DNA of 64,000 nucleotides from Setophaga petechia. Taxonomy: Eukaryota; Chordata; Aves; Passeriformes; Parulidae. The stretch lies in the NCBI GenBank assembly GCA_024362935.1, contig JANCRA010000003.1, positions 2,904,001 to 2,968,000 on the forward strand, given 5' to 3'. Under the pieces are notes generated by a model, which was not told the DNA's origin, ran no database searches, and saw nothing but the letters and a program-made list of their open reading frames with translations. The position numbers and the translations under genes were made by a program. Each line of letters opens with the position of its first letter. Positions within the stretch are counted from its first letter, which is position 1. Of this stretch, positions 55,272-64,000 are shown one piece after another.

Positions 55272-55897
55272 AAGCACTGGCAGCTAAAGGCAGTGTCTGT
55301 TGGCAAGTGTTCTCCCCTGTTCACTGCTGAGTGAACCTTTCCTGACAGTGTGGTGGGATCTGGGAGCATCCTGCCCCTGGCAGCCGGGCTGGCCAGGCCC
55401 CAGGTCAGCCATCTGTCCCCTGTCCCTGCTGCCCTGCTCCTGACCTGAGCACACATCTCACTCCAGTGTCACTGCACTAAGGCACGTTGCTCAAACTGTA
55501 ACTGTCCAGCATGAAAATAAACACTCACAGGCCACCAGGACTTTGTAGGAAGTCCATTTTCATAGGAATTCCACACGAGTTGGGTATCCAGCTTTCATTA
55601 AAAATACCATTATGACTGTGATTTTTGATCCAAATTCTAGAATTAAATTATCATTTTCCTTCTGCTTCCCTGTTTACCTTGAGCAAGTTACCAAAAAGTT
55701 CAAGAGTTTGCTGCTGGATTTATACAGTACAGTAGATTTTGTGAATAATAGCAGTATTCTCTCATGAAGAAGTGGTATATTTTAATGGAATTCTTTTTTG
55801 GAACCAAGTACAACGTATTGCAATTGATATTTCTCTTGAAACATTTTGACGTACTTGTGACTGTATTTCTTTTTGATTGTGTACCAGTATAAAATTC

Positions 55898-55903
55898 AAT
55901 AAA
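55898..55903 (+). terminator. Strong poly(A) signal, transcript unknown
   Basis: AATAAA in the context TTCAATAAAAGAGAG is followed within 15-45 bp by G/T-rich sequence (GGGTTTGTTTCTAATTTGTG). This is the arrangement of a working mammalian or avian cleavage site. It lies 3.7 kb beyond the main HIF1A site and has no coding frame before it. It could end a long HIF1A 3'UTR or a noncoding RNA. Confidence 0.45.
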
Positions 55904-58688
55904 AGAGAGGGTTTGTTTCTAATTTGTGACATCTGTGATCTTTCTGTCTGTCCCTTTTCCCCATTGTAGAAGGTGGAGGTGACTTTAAAGTGAACTAAAC
56001 CACTGTGCAGAGTAACAAACTCCTTGCAGGTTTGAGACTTTACTGCCCACTGTCAGAAACTAGGACATCAAGCAGCCGTGGTCACAGTCCCCAAAAACAT
56101 ACATTTTCTACTAAATATAATAGAAATAGATAATATTTATATATAAGGTGAATCCTATTCACATGTGGTTATCCCACCTGAGTTAAGCAGAGTGTGAACA
56201 AAAGGTCAAACATACAATTTAACAAGTCAGATATGGGGATGGTGTAGGTTTTCCTGGAGGAAGCCAAAGAGAGAGCAGCAGCTACAGAGCCAGAGGGACA
56301 GAGGACATTTATGGAGGCTCTTTGATTAATCACACCAGGAATGCCCTTAGTAACAAAACACAAACTCGTTTGAATCCATGGCCATGTCCCCAGGTGATTT
56401 CAGTTGCTGTTGGTACACACAAATAGCTCAAGAACCTGTGACTCCTGCTGTCCCCTTAAATCAATGCCACTTCCTTCTGCACAGATTAAAAAGCTTTTGC
56501 ACAATCTGTGCTTGCTGGGAAGTCTGAAAGCAGGAGGCATGTACCAGTAGAGTATGATCCTGTTACCAGCAATAGGTTTGTACATACCAAAGGTGGAATA
56601 GGCTATTTAATAAAATATTTTCATGATTTATTTGTGTGTTTTCAGCCTGAAAATGTTTTCTAAAGCAATCATATAAGGTATTTAAAAAAATACTTGTTTT
56701 GTGCCATATGCACCTCGAAAATCCCATTATTTATATCAGTGCAGGATAAATAGCTTTTAAATTGCAACTTATAAACTAGGAATTAATAGAGCAAATAGGA
56801 TTTCATCCTTTTGTTTAGCAGTTGAGTATGAAGAAGATATAGTAACCAGCACACTCTTCCTTACATCATCTAATTATTTATTTGGTTTTTTTTTTAGTTT
56901 GAAGGTATTGTACTAAAATGTACTAATGAATAATTTGAAGGAGCACTGAAAACACGGGTGATGAAGAAGAGTATTAATTAGTCTAAAAATTGATAGTGTA
57001 TTAAATGTTATATACTACACCAGAGAAATTGTATGAAGAGACCCTGTTACTTGGTTTTATTCTTCTGCATCTTCATTCTTTACATTGTACCCAAACTTCC
57101 TGCAAGGGAAGATTTAGGGCACATTCACATGAGTACAACAGCCTCATTCTCACTACATCTTGCATCATGCAGCCCTATCTGCCTTAGGAAAAAAAAAACC
57201 CATATAGCGTTCCTTGAAACATCATCTCTGAGAAATCACCTCACTCACTGCACGTTTAAAAACAAAAATCAGAAAACACACTGTGAGCTTCACAAATTCA
57301 GCACCACTCCAGAGCCAGGCTCCTCTGCTCCTATTAAATTAAGGGATGACTCCTGTAACTGAACAGGGCTTGGTTTGAGCTCTATGTAATGGTGAACTCG
57401 CTCCATGATGTGTCACTTTTGACTTACTTGTGCTTTGAATCCTTAAATCCGTTGCAGGGGGGAGAACATTGTATCTGTTTTCCTAACAGTGTTGGCATTC
57501 TGTTCCAAAATCAGTACAATGTGTTGGAGTCAGGGTCACGTACTGGATGAACAGGGTCACTGCCCTACCTCTCTAAACATGAATCCAAATGATAGATGAA
57601 AGTGTCTTTTCAGAAAAAGGAAAAAATTGCAAACCAAACCCTGGCAGGTGCAGCTCTCCTGCTAAACCCTGTACAGTTCATATGCAACAGCTCTGCAAAC
57701 ATCTCTGTTCCTATAGTCAATGAGATTGGCAACCAGTGGTGCTCAAAGGCAACTGCTGTTCAGCCGATGGCAAATCGCCTCCTAATAAAGGCTGCTAAAG
57801 GTTGCACTCCAGCAACCTTTTGGGAAATACAATAAATATGGAAAGATGCTTGCATGCCTGGAGCACTGTGGGAGCCCCTGACATTGTAGGAGCTGACAGC
57901 TTGATGCGCCTCGCTGTAAGGAGCGACCTTTGGATCAATTACTTGATGCTATTGGTGAACTGGAGAACATCACGGTACCGTAGCCAGCAGAATTCAACAC
58001 TCATTTCACAGTGCATGATTATTTGAGAAAGCAAAATATGAATTTTTTACCCGGTCGCTGGGAAAACTCCTGCAGATTTAAACATCCCAAAGACACCACG
58101 CAAGGCTCCATCCCAAGCCCATACTTTCCCTACACGCTGTAGGGGAAGCGTGGCTTCCCCTGCGCAGGGGGGATCCCGCACCTGCCGAGCCCCGCATCCC
58201 GTGGGTGCACAGGCACCCGGCCGCTCTCCCGCCCGGCCCGGGAGCGCTCCCGGTGCAGGTGCCGCTCTCCAGCCGCGCTCCCACAATCCGCTGCCAAGCC
58301 CCGACCGCAGCGGCGATCACCGCAACGCCGCCTTGAAACCTGAGCCCCGTCCTCAAACCCTCTGGGGACCCGCCCGAGGGGCTGCGGAGCCTCCCGGGCA
58401 CCAGAACCGGCTTCCCCAGGACACTGCCCGCCCCCGCCCCGAGCGGTGCCCGGTGCCGCGGGTCCGTACTCACCGCGGCGCGGGGCTCTCCAGCGCTGGT
58501 CCCGGCAGCCGCCTCGGTGGCCGCTGGCCCCTCTCTGTACGTGCGGCAGGGGAGCCCCCGCCGCCCGCTCCGCGCCGCCGGCGAGGCCGCACCCACCCAC
58601 CCTACGTGCGGCTCGGCAGCCGCGGCCCCCTCCCCGCCCGCCCCGCTGCCCCGGCCGCCTACGTGTGGCCGTGCATGCGGGGAGCGGG

Positions 58689-58748
58689 CGGCACGGCACG
58701 ACACGGCACGGCATGACACGGCAGGGCAGGGAAGGGCAGGGCACGGCA
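58689..58748. repeat. (CACGG/CAGGG)n pentanucleotide tract
   Basis: GGCACGGCACGACACGGCAC and related 5-bp units run for about 60 bp, changing from CACGG to CAGGG units. Confidence 0.8.
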
Positions 58749-59304
58749 TCCCGCCGCTCGGGGGGGCGGCCGCCGGTTTATCCCTGCCTGTCCCGCTCGC
58801 CCAGGCGGAAACGGGGCTCCCGCAGCCGTCGGGGTTTTGGGACAGCCGGGGGAGCAGCGGGGACCGGCGCAGGGGGTCGGCAGTGTCCCTTCACCGGAGC
58901 GTGGCGGTGTGTCACGTCTCCACGGGCGCGCGGCGCGGGCGCCCTTCCCGCGGGGGAACCGCTGCTCCCGAGCCCACCGGGTCACGGCCCCGGAGCGCCT
59001 GTGGGGACTGGGGCGGGGATGTGAAACCCCGCGCCTCGAGAGCGTCCCCGGGATCTCTGGGCTGTGGCAGAGCGGCGCCGGCCCCGCCGCTGCTCATGCC
59101 GCCCGAAGCCGATCATCCCCGCGGGCTGCGCCCCGGGACCACCCAGGGATGCGCTGCTCGGAGAGGCATTTTGCCGTGGACCGGGCTCGCCCTCCACGGC
59201 GAGGGAGAGCGGGACAGCGCCCAGGGCGGGCAGAACAAGCGCCCGTCACTGACGGGGTCTCGCCACACACAGCGGCACCGGGGCCGCACCGCGGCGGGAG
59301 CGCA

Positions 59305-59590
59305 GGGGGTCGGGGCAGCCCCGCTCCTTCACGGGTATCACGGGCAGCTCCTCCCGGTACCGGGGCCGGACCGCGGCGGGAGCGCAGCGGGTCGGGACAG
59401 CCCCGCTCCCTCACGGGCAGCACGGGCAGCTCCCCCCGGCACCAGGGTCGGGACAGCCCCGCTCCCTCACGGGCAGCTCCTCCCGGCACCAGGGCCGGAC
59501 CGCGGCGGGAGCGCAGAGGGTCAGGACAGCCCCGCTCCCTCACGGGTAGCATGGGCAGCTCCTCCCGGTACCGGGATCGGGACAGCCTCG
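59305..59590. repeat. GC-rich minisatellite in SNAPC1 promoter
   Basis: Five unit starts of the form GGGTCGGGACAGCCCCGCTC occur near 59307, 59389, 59445, 59518 and 59573, so spacing alternates between long (82, 73) and short (56, 55) units. Long units carry an added GGCCGGACCGCGGCGGGAGC segment. Each unit has TCACGGGCAGCACGGGCAGC or similar. The tract ends about 130 bp before the SNAPC1 start codon. Confidence 0.9.
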
Positions 59591-59643
59591 CTCCCCCACG
59601 GCCACCTCGGGCAGCTCCTCCCGGCCCCGCCCGGCACGGGCCG

Positions 59644-59654
59644 TGCGCAGGCGC
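59644..59654 (+). promoter_or_regulatory. NRF1 binding motif, distal
   Basis: TGCGCAGGCGC fits the NRF1 consensus, 68 bp upstream of the SNAPC1 start codon. NRF1 commonly drives TATA-less CpG-island promoters of housekeeping genes. Confidence 0.6.
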
Positions 59655-59677
59655 CGCGCGGCTGTTGTGGTGCGGGA

Positions 59678-59687
59678 GCGCATGCGC
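59678..59687. promoter_or_regulatory. NRF1 binding motif, proximal, perfect palindrome
   Basis: GCGCATGCGC is the palindromic NRF1 core, 35 bp before the SNAPC1 start codon. Its ATG (59682) would also open an 8-codon reading frame, ending in TGA at 59703-59705, if included in the mRNA. Confidence 0.7.
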
Positions 59688-59721
59688 GGAGCGGCCGCGG
59701 GCTGAGCGCGGAGCCGGAGGG

Positions 59722-59849
59722 ATGGACGCCGTGCCGGGGCTGAAGGAGGACTGCGAGGAGCTGCTCGGAGCCTTCCAGCAGGCAGACACCGTCCGCTTCG
59801 AGCGCTTCGCCGAGCTGTGGAGGGAGCGCCGCTTCCACACCATCTTCTA
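59722..59849 (+). CDS. SNAPC1: SNAPC1 coding exon 1
   Basis: It encodes MDAVPGLKEDCEELLGAFQQ through ELWRERRFHTIF plus two bases (TA) of Tyr43. The donor is CTA|GTGAGTGAGTGAG, with a tandem GTGA repeat that offers alternative donors 4 and 8 bases downstream. The base context is very GC-rich. Confidence 0.93.
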
Positions 59850-62800
59850 GTGAGTGAGTGAGAGGATGGTGGAGATGGCTTCCGGCCGCCCCTCAGGCCG
59901 AGCCGCACCTTCCCCTCGCCTTCCGCTCTCCTGCCCCTCTCCTGCCCCGCAGCCCCGGTGCTCAGTTTCCCCCCGGGCTAGGCCAGCCTTAAAGGAGGTG
60001 CGAGTGAGCCGTGTGCCCCCTTAGGCCTGGCTCAGGGAGAGGGTTGCCTGGCTGGGTTCTAAAGAAAGTGGAGCATCGGTCCGTCTATAATGACGGAAGA
60101 GAGTTTTAAATTCGGGGTATTCCGTGCATTAGGAGTGTGTGTGGTTTGAGCGCTGGCTCCGCAGGGAACTTGGTGCAATCCTCGGGAGATTTAAAAGTGT
60201 GATTGCAGGGCGTGCATGTTTGACTGAATCATAGAATATCCTGAGTTGGAAGGAGCCCACACGGATCATGGATCCATGCCCTGCACAGGTCACTCTAAGG
60301 GTCACAGCCTGTGCTGAGAATCTTGTCCAGACTCTTCTTGAACTCTGCGAGCTTGTCATTCCTGGGGTCGTCTGCAGGGCCACTAGCTGGACTCAGTGAT
60401 CCTTGCGGTCCCTTCCGGCTGAGGATGTTCAATGATTCTCTATTTTTAAAACATCTAAAGCTTGTTTCTGCATTATGAAGTTTTTTAAAGCCTACAATTT
60501 TATATTTACCTGTTTTAACATGCTGCTTTTTGTTTTGTTTATTTGCTTTAGTGGTAGAATAAGAGCTCTGGAGAGGAATAAGATCACAAAGAAGACTCTA
60601 GATGTGGCTCAGCAGTACTTCTTTCCCCCCTACTCCTTCCAGATCCGAGTTGGTGCTCTGTACCTTCTGTATGGGCTCTATAATGCCCAGCTTTGTCAGC
60701 CAAAACAAAAGGTAATTGTTCCTGAGGTTTTATTCTCAGGAGATATATGTGGTACACTGCTGTCTGCTGTGTCATCATAAATGGTTAGGGCATTTCCTCT
60801 CGCTTTCTCAAAATAAAAATACTTAAAGCCAGATTGGAAGCTACTGGAAAATGCAGGGACAGAGAATGTGTTCATCAGCTGTAGGGTGAACCCCATTTCA
60901 GCCTTAGTTACTCTTCAGAATTCTGACAGAATGGAGGCCTGAATTGTTTCCACTTCCTGTTAACCAGAAAGGGAATTCATAAATAGGTTGAGAGGGTGAA
61001 TGACACCCTCCTTGCTCCTTTTTGGTTAGGAGACCAATATCTGAAGGAATTACAAACTCAGTGCAAGGAGAAGTGGCTTGCTTGGGAATTTAAATAAGAA
61101 AATTAATTTGGAGTAGTCTGCATTGATGCCATGATGGCTTATATTTTGACCTCAGAGGAATCAGTAACTTTTTATGAATTTAGACAGTTTTAAAGCCACT
61201 GGTGGATACAGCTATAAGAGGGTGGAGGACTTATCCAGAAAGTTAAGCAGAGAGAAAGTGAAGTGGGCAGAGTGGATCTGACAAGAGAGAAAGGAAGAAA
61301 TAAGGGAAAGAGAGCATTTAGAGATGTTTCAGTGGCAGCACAACCTGGTGTGAGTATTGTTTCCTAATCACAAGGGAAGGGGAATGTCCCAGGTGCAGAC
61401 TGTTTTTCACACACTTCAGAATGTGAAGAGTGAATGTCTTCAAATGTCAGAAAGGCCTTGTGTTCCATGTCACTGTCAAAGAAAGTGATAATAATGATCT
61501 TAGGTGCATAAAGTGATGATGGCAATAACAGATGTTGTAGTGGGATCCTTTCTGCAGCTCTGGACATGCAGGTGTTGTCTGCAGTCAGATCACAGTGGGC
61601 TGTAGATCACTGTAGTCAGCTCAGTTAATTTTTATGGTTGAAATCTTGGTTTAACAGTGTGTAACTCTTTTGTTGCAGATCAGAATTGCACTCAAGCATT
61701 GGCCTGAAATCCAGAAATTTCAGCTGGATCTGCTTGATGCCCAGCACTATGATGCAGTCTATATCTTCAGGAGACTGAGACTTGCCAGAGCCTTCCACTT
61801 CACAGCAATGCCAAAGCCAGTGAGTTATTACATTAATGACTTACATTTTTGAACAAAATACCCTCATCTTTCAGTGCCTGACAGTTCAACAGCACTCATG
61901 GTCAGCTCAGCCTTGAGGCCAGTTTAAATGTAATATGTGTGGCTTTACATAGGTAAGTGATGAAGAGTTTAGAGGATGTTTGAATGCTTCTCACCTGAAA
62001 ATAGTTTTTAGTTTTTCAGTATCTGATGTTCCTAATGGATTTGAGATGTCTTACCAGTTGGGGAAATTAGTGTAGGTGCTGGATTAAATTCTGAACTAGA
62101 CAATAATTTGTGAAAAGTGCTGCCTCTGAGCATGTGACAGCAAAGCTGTTGTTCTGTGTGGTTTTATACCTTTCAGTATCTCCCATCTCCTGATTGATGG
62201 ATGTACAGTAGGAATTCTCAGGAGGAGGTGCCATTTAAAGTTTTCTTTTATGTTACAAACATTTCCTCTTGTTTTAGCTGACCTACAGAACTAAGAAGAA
62301 GATTGAGAAAAATTATTTTAAAGAAGAATTTAAGGACCCAAGTAATAGAGTAAACAGCCTCATCACTAATGATGTACTAGAGGTACAGTAACCTTTAAAA
62401 TACAGATTAATCATTGGGGTTTGCTTTGTTTTGATTTCTCTGTTGTCCAAGAGCTGTAACTTCTCTAATCAGCAATCTTGTCCTTTTGTGGAATGCAGAC
62501 TCAGGTAATTTTACCAGACACTCAGAATTGTGGCATTTAGTTTGGAAGAATTGTGGTACCTTTTTCAATACTGAAATGTGCTCTAATGTTCTGTGGTTTT
62601 GCCTCAGTAAGATGTAAAAGGATGTGAATGGGTAATTGTCACTTAGAGAAAAATGGAAAAGGGAGGAAGCATGTTTGTTTTGATATATCTGCAGGCTGCA
62701 GCTGGAGGATTGATACTTGTGATAATATGAATTTACTTATCTGCAAGTTCATAACCTTCTCCCACCTTTATTTCTCCTTTCAAGCATTGGGTTTTTTATT

Positions 62801-63950
62801 ATATGAAAATGCATTTGTTTTTTATTATAAGATGCATTTGATAAAAACCTGAGTAATTCAAGTGAGGTAAAAGTTCTTAAATAAAGCCAGGTAAAGGTTC
62901 TTATATCACTCAGTGGTAGAACTTTCTTTGCAGGTTTTTTCATTCAAATGTGTATCAGTAAGGTTGACTGCAGTGCTACAGAAATCTGTGAAGTAAAATG
63001 TTTCCTCCAAAGAGATGAAAATAAACCACAGTATCAGAATCACAGTGGTCCTGAATCACCTTCTTAGTTTAAATAATATAAGATACTCTTTCTTCTTTAG
63101 CTTATTTGATGGGTCAGTTCTGGTTAGCAGGATTCCTTGGCTCTAAAACTCAAATAATCTAACCACAATCAGTTTCTAACATTCCTCCTGGTCCCATGGT
63201 CTCCTTAAAATGGTTTCTATAACCCTGAGTTTGTACATTGAGGACCAATATTGCTTTACTGCTGGAGTCTTTTTTTTCCTGAAAGACACTTTTTTAAAAT
63301 TAATTTCAGGAACTGATGAATATTCACGACCACTACCAGAAAATGAAGTGTGTCATTTCAGCTGACAAATCCCAGCCAGACAAGGCCCTGAGCTTGATAA
63401 AAGATGACTTTGTGGTTAATCTAAAAGACATAACCTTGGAACATCAGGAATGGCAGCAGAACAGAATGGTAGGTACCACCAGCCACTGTGCTGTGGGGCC
63501 TTAGCAGGTTGGGTGAACATGGAAGAGCTGGATTTCTTGGTGTGATTACATCTCAGACTGGAGGAGAAGGAAGTGGGACCCTGAAGGCTTGCACTGTGTG
63601 AAACCAGAGGCAGGGATGTGGTATGGAAGAAAGGACTTGTGGGTGGTCTTGCCTCTGGGGTCCCATAACTGACTGCTGAGATGGAAGCCCTGAAGGTCTG
63701 TCTGACCTCATTAAAAACCTCTGTAACACATTCTGGACCAAAGAAAGGCCACAGTGTAAGGGAGATACAGAAAATAGGCATGTGTGCAAATACTTGTCTT
63801 GTTTTTTACAGTTCTTGGATTTTAGCTGTGTTGTATATCACAGATGTTTAAAGAAAAATACTTTTCTTCCCACAGAAATTATTCCGAGGTGCTAAAGTAG
63901 CTCCTGAAGCAGAAGACAAAAAGAAAGAGGAGACTTTGCTAAAATCAGAG
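59722..63950 (+). CDS. SNAPC1: snRNA-activating protein complex subunit 1, 5' part (runs off window)
   Basis: SNAPC1 (SNAP43) is a subunit of SNAPc, which binds the proximal sequence element of snRNA genes and starts their transcription by RNA polymerases II and III. Six exons are visible: 59722-59849, 60552-60711, 61679-61819, 62278-62382, 63310-63468 and 63876-63950. They total 768 nt (256 residues) with GT/AG junctions and matching phases. The motifs PPYSFQIRVGALYLLYGLYN, QLCQPKQK, RAFHFTAMPKP and DKALSLIKDDF match human SNAPC1 as I remember it. Human has 368 residues, so roughly the last third lies beyond the window. The frame upstream of 59722 stays open to 58837, so the start is chosen by similarity of the N-terminus (DAVPGLKEDCEELL) to human and by proximity to the NRF1 sites, not by an upstream stop. 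Confidence 0.95.
60226..60440. mobile_element. Two CR1 3' ends in inverted orientation (SNAPC1 intron 1)
   Basis: The left part (from GAATCATAGAATATCCTGAG) is the reverse complement of a CR1 terminus. The right part (ACTAGCTGGACTCAGTGATC to GGATGTTCAATGATTCTC) is a CR1 terminus in + orientation. The two ends form an imperfect inverted repeat about 55 bp long on each side, with about 100 bp between that reads as the minus-oriented CR1. Confidence 0.75.
60552..60711 (+). CDS. SNAPC1: SNAPC1 coding exon 2
   Basis: It encodes GRIRALERNKITKKTLDVAQ through LYLLYGLYNAQLCQPKQK, the most conserved N-terminal block. The acceptor is GCTTTAG and the donor AAG|GTAATT. Confidence 0.95.
60712..61678 (+). 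other. SNAPC1: SNAPC1 intron 2
   Basis: Unique sequence, nothing recognised. Confidence 0.45.
61679..61819 (+). CDS. SNAPC1: SNAPC1 coding exon 3
   Basis: It encodes IRIALKHWPEIQKFQLDLLD through RRLRLARAFHFTAMPKP, exactly 47 codons. The donor is CCA|GTGAGT. Confidence 0.95.
62278..62382 (+). CDS. SNAPC1: SNAPC1 coding exon 4
   Basis: It encodes LTYRTKKKIEKNYFKEEFKD then PSNRVNSLITNDVLE, exactly 35 codons. The donor is GAG|GTACAG. Confidence 0.95.
62383..63309 (+). other. SNAPC1: SNAPC1 intron 4
   Basis: A/T-rich unique sequence, no repeat or exon recognised. Confidence 0.45.
63310..63468 (+). CDS. SNAPC1: SNAPC1 coding exon 5
   Basis: It encodes ELMNIHDHYQKMKCVISADK then SQPDKALSLIKDDFVVNLKD and on to WQQNRM, exactly 53 codons. 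The donor is ATG|GTAGGT. Confidence 0.95.
63876..63950 (+). CDS. SNAPC1: SNAPC1 coding exon 6
   Basis: It encodes 25 codons, KLFRGAKVAPEAEDKKKEET then LLKSE, a charged Lys/Glu-rich linker that is poorly conserved against human. The donor is GAG|GTAAGG. The gene continues past the window. Confidence 0.9.
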
Positions 63951-64000
63951 GTAAGGAAACTTTGCTGCATTGCACAGGCCAGATCTGTTCATTTTTTCCC

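Larger units (their letters stand above)
54515..58139. other. Intergenic sequence between HIF1A and SNAPC1
   Basis: No coding exon recognised. It contains a 20-bp palindrome (55252-55271), a strong poly(A) signal at 55898-55903 and A/T-rich unique sequence. Short open frames of up to about 109 codons show no domain that I know. Confidence 0.5.
58140..59990. promoter_or_regulatory. SNAPC1: CpG island and promoter of SNAPC1
   Basis: CpG density and GC content rise sharply near 58140 and fall after about 59990. The island covers the SNAPC1 start at 59722. At about 1.85 kb it is long and extends 1.6 kb upstream of the gene, so it could also fire leftward. Long open frames on both strands reflect the lack of A/T-rich stop codons and the in-frame minisatellite. 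Confidence 0.8.

Noticed and set aside
58837..59721. N-terminal extension of SNAPC1 (in-frame and open for 885 nt)
   Set aside because: The frame is open only because the CpG island lacks stops. The extension encodes the minisatellite, and human SNAPC1 starts at the position matching 59722.
58517..59743. 408-codon + strand open frame upstream of SNAPC1
   Set aside because: It crosses the pentanucleotide tract and the minisatellite, is low-complexity, is out of frame with SNAPC1, and has no domain that I recognise.
58078..59843. Minus-strand open frames of 204-249 codons
   Set aside because: They are antisense shadows of the CpG island and minisatellite, with repeated motifs dictated by the tandem units and no known domain.

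Overview
The window is nuclear DNA from a bird, most likely a songbird. The predicted HIF-1alpha protein follows the avian form that I recall for chicken, and the introns and flanks carry CR1 LINE 3' ends and solo LTRs of types I associate with passerines. The species call rests on memory of these families, not on a search.

Layout. Positions 1-19.4 kb are gene-free upstream sequence with two solo LTRs (1827-2477 and about 15936-16565), a 30-bp tandem repeat (8521-8630) and a motif-rich block that could be an enhancer (about 16.75-17.45 kb). A CR1 end lies at 19440-19811. A CpG island at 19.93-21.15 kb, carrying its own GC-rich minisatellite, is the HIF1A promoter. HIF1A then occupies 20717-51022 on the + strand. 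All 15 coding exons are present with GT/AG junctions and joining phases, giving 819 residues. Its 3'UTR ends near 52245. Intron 1 (15.3 kb) holds two solo LTRs and a 475-bp duplicated block containing a CR1 end. Positions 52.25-58.14 kb are intergenic, with CR1 scraps, palindromes and a strong isolated poly(A) signal at 55.9 kb. A second CpG island (58.14-59.99 kb) with another minisatellite and two NRF1 sites is the SNAPC1 promoter. SNAPC1 starts at 59722 and six coding exons (256 residues) are visible before the window ends inside the gene.

The HIF1A-SNAPC1 order and shared orientation match the vertebrate arrangement that I know from human chromosome 14. HIF1A encodes the oxygen-regulated subunit of HIF-1. 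Both prolines read by the PHD enzymes (P402, P562) and the asparagine read by FIH (N796) are intact, so normal oxygen control is expected. SNAPC1 encodes a subunit of the snRNA-activating complex. The two genes are neighbours without an obvious functional link.

Most noteworthy: HIF1A exon 12 has diverged into a GC-rich segment with an uninterrupted (CAG)8 polyglutamine tract. Basic-region residue 28 is Cys where human HIF-1alpha has Ser. Both CpG-island promoters contain independent GC-rich minisatellites, and intron 1 contains a local duplication with an LTR near its breakpoint. I saw no clear sign of a wholly new gene system.
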